A DNA stretch of 64,000 nt, from the NCBI GenBank assembly GCA_030141605.1, contig JAQGDQ010000706.1, positions 18,501 to 82,500 of the forward strand, given 5' to 3'. Positions within the stretch are counted from its first letter, which is position 1. The number at the start of each line of letters is the position of its first letter. A program made the translations under genes and the position numbers. The notes below the pieces were generated by a model. That model did not search any database. It was not told the origin of the DNA and was given only the letters and a program-made list of their open reading frames with translations. Shown here in pieces: positions 28,301-42,375 of this stretch. The stretch comes from Tubiluchus corallicola. Lineage: Eukaryota > Priapulida > Priapulimorpha > Priapulimorphida > Tubiluchidae.

Positions 28301-31300
28301 CAAAATCGAATGCAAGTCGTTCAGTGGTACCTTCAATAGCATTAGCAGGCAAGGTAGTGAATTTACCTACTTTTATGTATAATCCATTCATTGATTTGCC
28401 AGTAAAATTCATTCTGAAAGCATTTCCATCAGCGGGTTCGTTGGTTGCGAATTGTTCGATAAAAAGTAAATCTATAGGTTGAGGAAGCTTATCAACTATA
28501 TTCTGAATATCCTCAGGTTTCAAGCAATAACCTTCATATGGTGTTCCCGAGTAGCACTTTGGTTCTTGAGAGTTTGGTCTGCAGAATATAGTACAATTGT
28601 CTCCATTGGTAAAGCGTGTGAAATGAGAGCATAAATGATGGTCAATCTTTTTACAAAAGTCTGAAAACCCTCGCTGAATGCACATCACGACAATAATAAA
28701 TGCACCACAAAGGATTATAGAAACTTTAGGTGCCTCCATCTTAGTGCAAACAGGTCAACAAGTTAAGTTAGTACGCTTGACTGTCTTCGAAACGGATATT
28801 GAAGGTAGCAGACACAAGTTTCAAATGAGCAAAAATTAGAATGTTTAGGAGGAATGAACAATAGTTAATGCTTTACCGTAACTATGACAACATGACGTAA
28901 TAATGTCTCTGCGTAACTTATCATCGCATATATTAATTCTACAGGTATGGGCTTAATATATATATTTATATTTATATAAGATTCGAGGCTACAGCTCCGA
29001 CGACTGCGCCATTTGCGGCGATCTATACATCAAACGAAGGGTCTCGATCTAGTGTTGTCTCATTTGTGGTATATTTTTCGAATCGGGCCCACCGGGATGA
29101 ACGGGGGGTGAAAAACATCCAAAAATGGCCATTTTCGGCTGTTTTTTGCAAAAGTTATACGTCTGAGATGTAGAGAACGGGAATGGGCCGAGGGTGGTTC
29201 TTGCTATGGATAGATAGCCCTTTCAGCGATGGGTGTCATAGGCCTATTTAGAATTCGCGAGAGGGTCATAGCGTCCAGTGACGGGCGTTTCCCGGACCCA
29301 ACTCGCTATTTTTTCGAAATTTTTGTCAAACAGCCTGCAGAAAAAACGGTCTAGTGGCGCCCGGTGGGACTCTCAGAAAGAGATATATTGCTCTTTAGAA
29401 AGAGGAAGAACAGGGCTACACAATGATGTGGGCTATATTTTAGGGCAGGTCCACCAAGAGGAGTGACGACGAGTTAATTACATGTTCTATTTTTGACAAT
29501 TTTAGCTTGGAAAACTGCTGACGCAAAGCCATTGTTCTGACGTCATCCATTATACTCTGCCTATAACCTTAAAACTTTAATTCAGTAAAAGCTGCTGCTG
29601 GCTTTGCGTTATAAGTGAGGACTATGTAGGATGTTCGCGAATTTTTGATTATATGTGTATTTCTACGCAAATTTTTTTGCTGGGCCTTTGCTAGTTATTA
29701 TTATTATTATTATTAAGTATCGTATACTACATGCAGTAGGCAGCATACCAGTTAACCATATTATACAATGCATGTGATTGACAATCTGTTATTCTGTAGT
29801 GATTAATAAGAATATTACTTAAAGAGCCGTTAATAAAATTTGCAGTTATTAGGAATATTTGACAATAAACCGTTCTGTCATATTAACACATTATCTAGTC
29901 GTCGGTACGTGAACATGAAACAGACTTTTCCCATAAGTTTCTTACAGCGAGGCTTTTTTAACATCGCGAGTGAGCATCGTTTTATTCTGTTCGTAGATTG
30001 TGTGGTTTGTGATTGTGTGTTCAGCCTACTGTACTAAGTTACTAGTGAACATCTTGCTATAGGCTTTTAGAATATATTAAGCTATTAATATAGTAACTAT
30101 TATGTATTAACTATTAAACTATAATATCTACTAGCAAAGGCCCTGCAAAAACAGTCCTACCTAGTCCTCACTTATAACGTAAAGCCAGTAGCAGCTTTTA
30201 CTGAATTAAGTTATAAGGTTACAGACAGAGTATAATGGATGACGTCAGAACAATGGCTTTACGTCAGCAATTTTCCAAGCGAAAATTGCTGAAAATGGAA
30301 CATTTAATTAACTCGTCGGTACTCCTCTTGGTGGACGTGTCCTAAAATATAGCCCACATCATCCTGTAGCCCTGTTCTTCCTCTTTCTAAAGAGCTATAT
30401 ATCTCCTTTCGAGAGTCGAGAGTCTCCTTCCGAGAGTCCCACCAGGCGCCGCTATAACGTTTTTCTGCAGGCTGTTTGATCAAAATTTCGAAAAAATTGC
30501 AAGTTGGGTCCAGGAAAACGTCCGTTGCGGGACCCCGTGGCCCTCTCGCGAAGTCTCAATACGCCTACTACACCCACCGCTATCTACCCGTGGCCAGCAC
30601 CACCCTCGGCCCATTCCCGTTCTTCAGAAATAAGAGGTATAAGTTTTGCAAAAAACGGTCTAAAAATGGCCATTTTTGGAGGTTTTTCGCCCCCCCGTTC
30701 CTCCCGGTGGGCCCGATTCGAAAAATAAACCATCAATGGCATGACACTAGATCGAGACATTTCGTCTGATGTATAGATCGCCGCAAATGGTGCCGCCGTC
30801 GGAGCTGTAGCCTCGAATCTTATATATATATATAAATATATATATGACATACCAGTGGAATTAATATATACGATTACATTAAAATATTGCAATTTCGTGC
30901 CTCCTGCCAAAAAATGGATTGTGGCAAAACGCCTTGCTATTTACGACATGCACCTTACGGAAGATGGAAGACGCCTTATGGCTTTTTGATCATGTCTTGC
31001 TCCTTACAGCTTTTTCTGTGTGATACGAGCCTTAAACTCTTTAAGAACATTTGATGCACAAAATTTCGTATACTTTTGTGCGAGGAATGTTTGTGGATGG
31101 GAATTTATTTGTTCGTTTTTAAAGTTTTGGGACTAAAGATCATACCCGTCTTAATGATTTTGTTTAACTTCCCACAAGAGATTGTCCTATGGAAACTATA
31201 TTTTCTTCACGCGCGCTAGCTCTTCCAGACCATTGCTTTTTGATCACTGGTAGTAAGTTGTTTTTAAGGCTTTACATGCATGTACGCATAGAATTCATAG

Positions 31301-34300
31301 TGTTGTTTCCTTATTGTAATGGATTCTGGTCAGTTTTTGAGCAATAGTGACAGATTTTGTTTCTTAAATAACTCACTATGTAATTATTTGTTTTAGATTT
31401 TATTAGGAAAATCCAACGTTATATGAAATTTATTACGTAGTGTTTTGTTTATGAAACAAATGTTGTTGTTATTTCAAAGAATTTAAAAACTTTATAATAG
31501 CGAGGGGTTTTCGGCTTGTCCGACGAAAAATGCACTTTGTGAAAGAACAAAGCTGCACATGGACTGCACAAACACACTGCGATAATTAGTAGCAATGTCT
31601 TTAAGTTTACTTATTTAGAGGTATGGTTGCACTGTGAATTAATTTATGTGCAGTTTGTAATGAAACTATTTATTAGCTGTTCAAATTTCAGGCGTACAAG
31701 GTAACGATGTTGCATTTGGCCTCAGCTCATACAAGTTTGTGGTTAATGAGAGACCTATCAATGGAGCATGCTCTATTCACCCAGCTAAAGGTGAATATAT
31801 GCAATATCTGTCACAATAAGAAGTTTGTTTTAGTTAGAACTTCAGTTAGTTATAAGAATTAATTAACTCAAGTCATACCAATATAACGTTAAACCCGCTT
31901 GTTATAATCATGTTATGAGTAGGATATATGACGGGTTGAAGTTGGCATGCTTTGCGCATGTTTCGCCAGTACCGCATTCCATACGCACTCCTGTTTGTTA
32001 TACCTATATAAGTCTATTAGCAATCTATAAGATATTAATCTATGTAAGTTTCTAAATCTATATTTTTCTAAATCATACAAGTCCATTTATGTGCAAAAGT
32101 TACAAAAATTCCTTCATAATCTACTCCATTTTATCGCGAAGAAGTTGGTTCAGAAAGTTCTGATAATGATAAAAACATTGTTGCTGTACGATGCACAAAT
32201 TCTGGTAAAATATTTATTGCTTGGCGTGCTTAAACTGTTGGTGGTGCCCGTGTTTCCCCGCAAGTAGCATCGCCTATAGTTTCGCCTAAGCTCCCGCAGC
32301 TATTGTGACGCCCTCACTGTACTGGACCTGCGTTACTGTGTTAAACTTCTGGCAAAGACAGCCAAAGCTTGAAAAGCAAACCACTAAGCAAGTGACTAAG
32401 TGTTTAGCTTCCAGGAATTCTTAGGTAACGAGGTTAATTGCAGTGGGCGAGCGAGTAACTGATTCAAAACAACACCGCTACGCTAGCATATTAGCGCATG
32501 ATAAACGTACCTGCTTACAAACCAAACAGTACTTAACATGATTGTTTCTACCGGCTAATTACTGTACCTGAATCTTTGACTGTTACGTCATTAAGCCTGA
32601 AAGCATGATTTGCAACTAGAGCATCAAAAGGAAACAACTAAGCAAGTGACTAAATGTTTAGCTTCCAGAAATTCTTTGGGTAACAGTGGGCGAGCGGGTA
32701 ACAGATTCAAAGCAAAGCCGCTACGCTAGCGTATTAGCGCATGATAAATGTACCTGCTTATAAACAAAACGGTACTTAACATGATTCTTACTTAGTGCAC
32801 AAAAGGGAAGTAAAAGTAGTAGAGTTTCTTTGGGCACATGCAAATATCTTAAGTAGGTAAAGGAAAAATATTGAGTCAATTATGCGGAATTATTTGAGTC
32901 AGTTACCGACAGTGTACATGTACATGTGAATAGAAGGTAGCACAATGGGTTCAGTTATAGCACTGTCAGATCCAATGTCACTATCACTTACTGCAGACTG
33001 ACTACAATATTACAATTGTACTTGTCGGAAAATCGCATACATATTTCCCGAAGATAAATTTAATTTTATGTGTCTATAAACCCCCCCCCCCTAAATTCTC
33101 TAGCATTTTTTCTAATTAATGAATTTTCCTTTAACTACAGTCTTATAATATAGCCTTGAATGTTAGACTTAGATTTTCTCTTATGATAGGTCTGTAGGTA
33201 GTTTCAGGCCAGGCATATTATGCATTGCATGAAGCCCAGTATTTAGATTAGTTTATGAAGGAAAAGTTTATATAAAACCGCTCTACATGAGCAACGAGGA
33301 CTCTCTTAGCTTTCACTGGCTAACAGAGCAAGTCCCTCTATATAGCCCTATAGTGCTAAATTATAGTTAACATTATGGTGCACCTAAATTGAATTTATAT
33401 TGTGTCTTATAAGATGATTATCGTGCTTTAGTGCATTGTGCTACTTGTGATAATATGCTATTCATGTAATTGGTAATATATAAGTAAACATTTATGATAG
33501 TTAACTAACACGATATATTTGTAATGTGAGGACGAACCATAGCTTGTGAAAGATAAAATTAAATTTATCTTCGGGAAATATATTATTACGGAGGCACCTG
33601 TGTCGGGTCTGGTGTAGGACCCTCTACATGCCCTGCTTCCACGTCAGCAGCGACTCACCCCTTTCTTGTAGGTCCAGACGTCTTGTTTGGGCCTACACGT
33701 GGTGTGAGAAGCCAGCTGACCTGGAATGCCAGTATAAAAGCGCGAAGAGGTCACTACAGCCTGGATTTCTGATACTGGTGCTCCTACGGTGTAGTGCTGT
33801 TACTGAGTTAGTTAGTTTTTTTTTGTGCACGTGTATTTTGGTTCCTTATTTTTATTAGTGCTGATAATAAACTCCGTACAGTGTAGTTTTTGTGTATTTT
33901 GTTTTATGAGAGTTAAATGACATGCTATAACAGGTATATGGTACTAGTTTACAGACATTAACTTAGTACACGTGATTTCCCGACAAGTACTAAACATCTA
34001 ACTGCTGTGTTAACAAAAAATGCTGATCTAATAACATCACACTCATCACTCCGTCACTAATACGTTAACACAACATGGTTTTGAAATTTTACTAGGAATT
34101 TCGCTGCAGACTCTGTTTTCTGTTTATTGTGACGGATTTACAGATGAAGATCATCCTCTCACTTATGAGTTTTTCTACAAAACTGACTTAGAAGATGATG
34201 GCATTATGGTAAGAAAAGGTTTGTAAAAATTTTTTATTTTTATTGTCAGCTTTTTTATTTTCCATCTTACATTAATAAAAAACCACAGTGTTGAATTCGA

Positions 34301-37300
34301 TTTTTATATGGACTTCAAACACGGGTAGATAGGAAGGTTGGCATAGCAAATTATTTGCTTAAATGTTACATCAGCTACAGTTTTGTGTTTTTAAATAGAG
34401 ATTTTTTATTGCCTGATATTAAATTTTATTGTATTTCATCTTTCCATATAGATTTTTTTATTTGATCTCATTTGAAAGAATTGTACGATTTCTACAATTT
34501 CTACAATTGACAATTTTCTGCGCTGTTATAACTTATATTACATATCAAGTTGATTCATTTATTATGAACTTTTTTTTAGGAAAACACTTAGCCTATGGAA
34601 TTGATTCCAAAGTACCGCCAACCTACTTACCGCCCGGCTCAGCTGAAAGAAATTATTCCGCAGAAATTTTGATTTTAGTATCGGACTCGTACAGGAGTAC
34701 TACGCCGTATAGGATTCCCGTTACTGTAAGTTATATTATCAAGTATTGGACTTTTTTGTGACTGTCGAAGTAAAGGTTTATCGAAAAAGTAAACACCAGC
34801 GCCCACACGTAGGGTTACCATACGTTCGGGTTTCCCCGGACACGTCCTCTTTTTGGGCATCTGTCCGGGCGGGTTTTCAAAAAATCGGCAGTTTGTCCGG
34901 GTTTTGCCTCAATCCGTATGTACGGACGTTGCCAACTGCAGAGGCGTACGACAGTACGAGACAAAGAAAAGCTCGTTAATTTTCAATACAAGATGTTGCT
35001 AACATCTCAAAATGCAACCCTTGTAAAAGCTTTGTGTACATATTTACTGAACAAAAGTAAGCCGTGCGCACATCACTATGGGTCACACGACTCACACCGC
35101 TGTCGATACTCGGCGTATTCGCTAACGACCTAAAATGAGATTAGCTTCCGGGAGCCATTTTGTTTGTTTTTATGTGAATTTCTTTAAATTTGCATAGTTA
35201 CACTGTTTTGCAGTTTTGAACAACTGGTAAAAGTTAATTGGAAAGTAGCAATGCCGAAACGACAGACAGTGTGCATTTACAGATGAAATGAAGGCCGAGT
35301 ACCCGTGTTTTCGTGTAGGTCGATATTACTGGGAAAAGTATTCTTGGTCTCAGCCTCGGGCTCAGTCAAGTTCAAGCGTAACTGTTTCTAAGAGCCAAGA
35401 AGAAGCAGGCGACTGACAGTTGCAGTGTGTTAATGTTTTTTGCAGTATAGACATTTGGTATTGCTATTAGAATACATGTAGGCCTATTTGTATAATTTGC
35501 ATTGTTTTAATAGACCCTAGACTGATCATTTTTGCCTACTTACAAGTCTGCGAAAAAGTGTCCTCTTTTTCAACTGAGACAATATGGTAACCCTATCCGC
35601 ACCTAGAGAGACATTTGTATTTATATCTTTACTTGCCCTGATGCTGCAGCATTTACAACTGATTACATAATAACTTGCAGGTCCCTGTTATTGTTGTGCT
35701 AGTTCTAGATTGTGAAACATAAGGGCAAATATATACTGTTTATTAGTCTCTCTTTTATTAGTATTATCCATTTATTTATCATTACCAGGGATGAGAATTT
35801 TCCGCATTCCGAGGTTTTGGAAGACCAGTAGTGCCATTTTTGTAAATCGCGTAAATTCGTTGAGAAAATTTTTACGGACTCAGTACATTATTTCACAAGC
35901 TGACCGCTAGTTGTCAGGCCGTCACTTTGTTTACATCACGTACATCAGTGTAACCACGTGTATATCTCTATGTATAAAAATATAGAATCAATTGTGTGTA
36001 GTTATTTGAGTCAATTACAGACAGTTTTTATATACTTTTGCATAGGAGCAGCCAGTACTTAGGCATTTTTGAGACAATTAGGTATCATGTATCCTTGATA
36101 GTTGGGTATTTTAAATTATGCATGGAACAAGGTAATTGATATTTTAAGTCCACTTAGAGGCTCTCTATGGTCACAAAATTGCAGTTTGTTGCTGGCTCCA
36201 AGGGGGCTCCCTTGAACCCCATTGGGGGCCTAGGTGGCCCCAAAACCCCCGGCCTGTTTCAGAGTTTTTTGCAATTTGTCTTTCTCATCCCTGCATTACA
36301 ACCAGAAGGTTGAATTACAGTGCAGTGTAAAATTACAGGATATAAAAATTTAAAAGAATAAGCAAGGTAGAACATACAGCTGTAAGCATTATTACACAAT
36401 ATATATGAACTAAATATATTAAAATTATTGTTTAAAAATTATGGTTGAGTTTAAAATTTATTTTTGAAAATTAAATAAAATTAAATTATGAGGTAAAGCT
36501 GTTCTTGAATTTCTCAGTTCTGTATTTAGGTAAGGGGCATGTCAGATGGTGGCGAGTACTACATCTGCTGCAATGTTACCGAAATTGCACTTTCGGTTTC
36601 GGCAGAATTTATTAATTTTCGTAACCGAAATTTTGGATATTTTTCTGTAGCATTTTTCCGAGGTTTTACTAGTATTTACCTTTTCTTTTTTCCTAGGTGT
36701 CATAAACTGCTGAAAAATCTTGGCTAAATTAGTTTAGGTAAAACTAAAATTTTGATTAAAAGTTTGTGACCTGCTTTTATAGGCAATGTGGCATATCTTC
36801 CAGTGCTGTGAAGTTTTGGGTGTCCAGGCCCAAAAAACCAAAATATCAAACCACATTTATATTATGTTAGTTTATGATGTCATCAATAGTTGGGCTCGCC
36901 CGCCCCGTTAATTAAATTTTTAATCTATTATTTAATTATCAAAAGCGCATTTGTCGCATTGATTGTGTTAGAATGTATACTTTTTATTCGGCCTGAAAAT
37001 GGGACGGTATATGTCTATTCATCGTGTTTTTCTTTAACGTTTAATGCATCCATTGATTGTCAGCCATTTAAAAATGTTCAGTTTGTTTTCCAATATCTGC
37101 ATTTTTCGTGTAGGTTTTCCCATACGGGTACGAACTGTCCAAAACTGATGAGGAAGTGGACATGGGACTGGCGTTGTTGCGGGCCGTTAAAAAGTTGACC
37201 GTGTCAGCTGACACGGGTGTCTCAAGCAAAATTGAAACGTATTTAAATGCAGGAGACATACATGGTAAGCGTCTTGTGTTTAGTTAGTTATTCGCTGGCT

Positions 37301-40300
37301 TCGTTCTTGTTACAGTTTTTATTGGTTGTTCGTCTGTTGTACCTGGAGACATAAACGATAAGCAGCATGCATCTTGTGTTTAGTTAGTTATACAATGTCT
37401 TCGTTCTTGTTACAGTTTTTATTGGTTGTCCGTCTGTTGTACCTGGAGACATAAACGATAAGCAGCATGCGTCTTGTGTTTAGTTAGTTATACACTGGCT
37501 TCGTTCATGTTACAGTTTTTATTGGTTGTCCGTCTGTTGTACCTGGAGACATAAACGATAAGCAGCATGCGTCTTGTGTTTAGTTAGTTATACACTGGCT
37601 TCGTTCATGTCAGAGTTTTTATTGGTTGTCCGTCTGTTGTACCTGGAGACATAAACGATAAGCAGCATGCGTCTTGTGTTTAGTTAGTTATACACTGGCT
37701 TCGTTCATGTTACAGTTTTTATTGGTTGTCTGTCTGTTGTACCTGGAGACATAAACGATAAGCAGCATGCATCTTGTGTTTAGTTAGTTATACACTGGCT
37801 TCGTTCATGTTACAGTTTTTATTGGTTGTCCGTCTGTTGTACCTGGAGACATAAACGATAAGCAGCATGCATCTTGTGTTTAGTTAGTTATACACTGGCT
37901 TCGTTCATGTTACAGTTTTTATTGGTTGTCCGTCTGTTGTACCTGGAGACATAAACGATAAGCAGCATGCGTCTTGTGTTTAGTTAGTTATACACTGGCT
38001 TCGTTCATGTTACAGTTTTTATTGGTTGTCCGTCTGTTGTACCTGGAGACATAAACGATAAGCAGCATGCGTCTTGTGTTTAGTTAGTTATACACTGGCT
38101 TCGTTCATGTTACAGTTTTTATTGGTTGTCCGTCTGTTGTACCTGGAGACATAAACGATAAGCAGCATGCGTCTTGTGTTTAGTTAGTTATACACTGGCT
38201 TCGTTCATGTTACAGTTTTTATTGGTTGTCCGTCTGTTGTACCTGGAGACATAAACGATAAGCAGCATGCGTCTTGTGTTTAGTTAGTTATACGACTGGC
38301 TTCGTTCGCGTTACTGTTACCATACTAAGTTTTTATTGGTTGTCCGTCTGTTGTACCTGGAGACATAAACGATAAGCAGCATGTCATCTTGTGTTACATC
38401 AAGTTAGTTATACACTGGCTTCGTTCATGTTACAGTTTTTATTGGTTGTCCGTCTGTTGTACCTGGATGACAAAAGACGATCATAGCATGTCATGCGTCT
38501 TGTGTTTAGTTAGTTATACACTGGCTTCGTTCATGTTACAGTTTTTATTGGTTGTCCGTCTGTTGCTCACCATGGATGACATGCAAACGATAAGCAGCAT
38601 GCGTCTTGTGTTAGTTAGTTATACACTGGCTTCAGTTCATGTTACACGTTTTATTGGTTGTCCGTACTGTTGTACCTGGAGAACAATTAAACTGATAAGC
38701 AGCATGCATCTTGTGTTTAGTTAGGTTATGACACATGGCTTCGTTCATGATTACAGTTTTATTGGTTGTCCGTCTGCTTGTACCTGGAGACATAAACGTA
38801 TAAGCAGCATGCAGTTCATTGTGTTCATCAGTTAGTTATACACTGGCGTTTACGTTCATGTTACAGTTTTTATGTGGTTGTCCGTCTGTTGGTAGGTCCT
38901 GGAGACATAAAATCGATAAGCAGCATGCATCTTGTGTTTAGCTCTAGTTATATCACTGGCTTCGTTCATGTTACAGTCATTTTATTGGTTGTCCGTCTGT
39001 TGTACAGCTGGAGACATGCAAACGGATAAGCTAGCATAGGCACCTCTTGTGTTCTGCATGCTGGTAGATTATACACTCAGGGCGTGGAAGTCGTTCATGT
39101 GTACAGTTGTTTATTGGTTGTCCGTCTGTTGCTAATCAGCGTATTGGAGACTATCTATTAACGATAAGCAGCCACTGTCATCTTGTGTTTAGGTAATACT
39201 GTTATACACTGGCTTCCAGTTCATTGTGCTTTTGACAGCATTCTTTATGATGGTTGTCCGTCTGTTGTACCTGGAGACATAGGGAAGCTAGGGAATTAAG
39301 TTCTAGCTGATGCAGCGTTTCTTACGAATTGCTTTTGAGTTAGTTTACTAACACTGTTGTCTTCGTATCAGTGTCTACAGTTATTTATTGGTTGCATCTC
39401 GTCGTGTTGTACAATTACTGGACTGACATGAAACGATAAGCATGCTATGCATCGTTGATGATTTAGAAAATCGACTAGAATTGTATACACTGGCTTCGTT
39501 CATGTTACAGTTTTTATTGGTTGTCCGTCTGTTGTACCTGGAGACATAAACGATAAGCAGCATGCATCTTGTGTTTAGTTAGTTGATACACTGGCTTCGT
39601 TCACTAGTTACAGTTTATTAGTTGAATGTTGTCCGTACCTGTTGTACTGCTGGAGACATGGAAACGATGAAGACAAGCAGTGCATCTTGATGTTTAGTCT
39701 AGCTTGATGAGCACATGGCTATCGTTCATAGTGTACAAGTGTTTTATTGGTACATGTCCGTCTGTTGTACCTGGAGATCATAAACGATAAGCAGCATGCG
39801 TCTTGTGTTTAGTTAGTTATGACATGAGCTTACGAATTCATGTGTACGTTTTTATTGGTTGTCCGTCTAGTTGTACCTGCGAAGACATAAACGATAAGAC
39901 AGCATGCGTCTTGTGTTTAGTTAGCTTATACTGGCTCGTTCATGTTGTACGACGTTTTTACTATGGTACAGGCTTCAGATCATTTTCTGTTTTTAAATTA
40001 CTGAAAAAGTTATTATTATTATAATTGGGTATGAATGTGGATACTTAATTGCTTATTTTAGATCTGCAAGTTTTTTGATACTTGTGTGCTTGCATAGCAA
40101 GATCGTCCGTAAGTCGGCAATTAAGCTTTTCCAGTTATTCACACATTCTGAATCTTCATTTCATGAGGATCATTTTGATACCAAGTTCATCACTCTATGT
40201 TATTTCTAAGCTGAGATAATGGACGTTGAAGTGGAGGTGCAGGCTGCACACTGAAAAACATAATATTGAGAAAATTGCTATTAAAGTCAGCCATTGTTTT

Positions 40301-42342
40301 TTGTCGCGTTTCTACAAAATACTTAGCAGCCACATGAAAGATTGCTATGGACTGTGTAAGCACACACTGAAGTGATGTTTAAAGGCATAGATGAAGATCT
40401 ATGCTTGGCAACAGAAACAACTCAAAGCAAAATGGCTCCTTCCATGAGCTATTATATAAGTTTGAAAATACAAGTTTTTTACATTTGCAGTACTAGTTTC
40501 TAGACAGAAAAGTGCGTAAGGAGTTATAAAAGTAGTATTTTTAGTATTTTTACAGATTTTCTTGATAATTTGATGCTAGAATGTAAAAGTCCAATACAGT
40601 CAACCCTCGTTAAACCGGACTAATTGGGGGGTGGGTGGATGGTCCGGTTTAGCCGATTGTCCGATTTATCCGATATGCCTATTTATGGTCTATATTATAC
40701 AGGAATAATCACCTTAATAAGGCCTATATACATTGCACTATATACTATTCTGTATATTACTTTAAAATAGTTAACCTGTGAGGATAAAGAAATTATTGTA
40801 CAGTTGGTAGGCCGTGTTGTGTTTAGCGCTCGGGCTCGGACGGAAATCGGTCAGTTTCCTTTACCACGGATGACGTCCGTCTTATCCGATATCCGGGCTA
40901 ACGGGGTCCGGTTTAACGAGGGTCAACTGTATATTTAGCGTTCGTTTGTATGGAAAAGAAAAAATTGACCTTTCACCCAATATTTGGTTCTTTCTCATTT
41001 GAAGCATCATGGCCCAGTTTTAGCTATGTTGACTTATGAACGATTTTGGTTTGCAAGCGCACAATTTGCGTTTTGTGTTCGCATCTGCTTTGATTGTCTG
41101 ATTGTACAGGTAAGAACATCGTTAGTGCGTACGATTGTGCAGGTACCGCTGATTAGTGTTGGTGTTGTGAAGCAGACATCTGACATGTTGAAACAAGCAA
41201 CAGCTGTTGTTGCTGAGCTGACTGCGGAAACTAAGGTAAGTCATCTGTAAACGACCAGCATTAGAGCAAATATTGCCAATCCGCGTAACTTATAGAGATA
41301 GGTTTGCATTGAATTGCCATATATATATATATATATATATATCGGGTAGGTATAATATACTCAGCCCAGGCACTTGCACGTATCTTACACACTAACACTG
41401 TAGGCTATTGATTTATGACTCGGCCATTGTTGACATCATTTACTCTGGAAGATCTTAATGTTTTATGGTCGACTTTTACACAGGTAATATGGAAAATGAT
41501 GCAATTTTTGGTCTGAAAATGCACATCGACTTGCACATAAGGTCGACTTGTATATAAGTATATACGGCAATTCCTTTTTTCTGCTTTGGCAATTTTGTTT
41601 TTAGTTTCTTAGTTACGTTGTTTTGAAGTAGGTAGCAGTAATATAGAAATAATAATTCATAGTAATAAGCTTTTTATATTCTTCTAATTTTAGTTTCTTG
41701 ATTTCTCAAAAAAATTATTTGTTTATTATTTCTGTTTATTATTATTATTATTATTATTATTATTTTCAGTCGAGGTTCAATTGATTGTTAATAATCTTTC
41801 AGATAGTTGCTATGGATAAGTTTAACAAAGTTGCCAGTTTCATGAAGGATGCGGCAAATGTTGATATTTGTGATTCAGCCGACACTACTCAGTACGTATT
41901 CTGTTTCCTTCCATCTTTCTTCTCTTGTTTGTTTTTGCCGTTGTAATTTCTCTTGCCACGCCCTTCCTACTCAGTACGTATTCTGTTTCCTTCCATCTTT
42001 CTTCTCTTGTTTGTTTTTGCCGTTGTAATTTCTCTTGCCACACCCTTCTTAAGTGATGTGCATTTGCTTAGACTCGTGAATAAAACAGCTCACAATTTTC
42101 TTAGTTGTACAGTATTATTTTTACTCAATGACAAGATGTAGTTTCAAGCCACAGGTGAATCTAAAAAAACACATACTGGATAGCATTTATAACAGTTATG
42201 TTATCAGTGTAACTGTACAGAACAGTACAGAGAAAATTAGGTACAAAAAGCGGTCACGCATCCAATATAGATATAGTCGCAGTGTTGTTTAACTTTCAGC
42301 AAAAAATTTAACACACAAAAGATAATAATAATAATAATAATA

Positions 42343-42375
<33 letters not shown>

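Larger units (their letters stand above)
24363..31691. other. Intron 16, 7.3 kb, host of the nested gene
   Basis: In order: unrecognised sequence to 24940, SINE, Helitron 1 and 1b, nested LRR-like gene (minus), Helitron 2, unrecognised 29695-30130, inverted Helitron 3, and unrecognised 30874-31691. Three copies of ccaggattctg lie at 26290-26370. Confidence 0.85.
31791..34095. other. Intron 17
   Basis: Contains the 254-bp spaced direct copies and the nested inverted-repeat element. 31791-32377 shows nothing recognisable. Confidence 0.75.

Noticed and set aside
37265-38300. CRISPR-like array
   Set aside because: Whole 100-bp units are repeated with no unique spacers, in an animal intron.
40010-40090. 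Candidate for the missing exon after gcttattttag
   Set aside because: All frames meet a stop or lack a donor giving phase 0.
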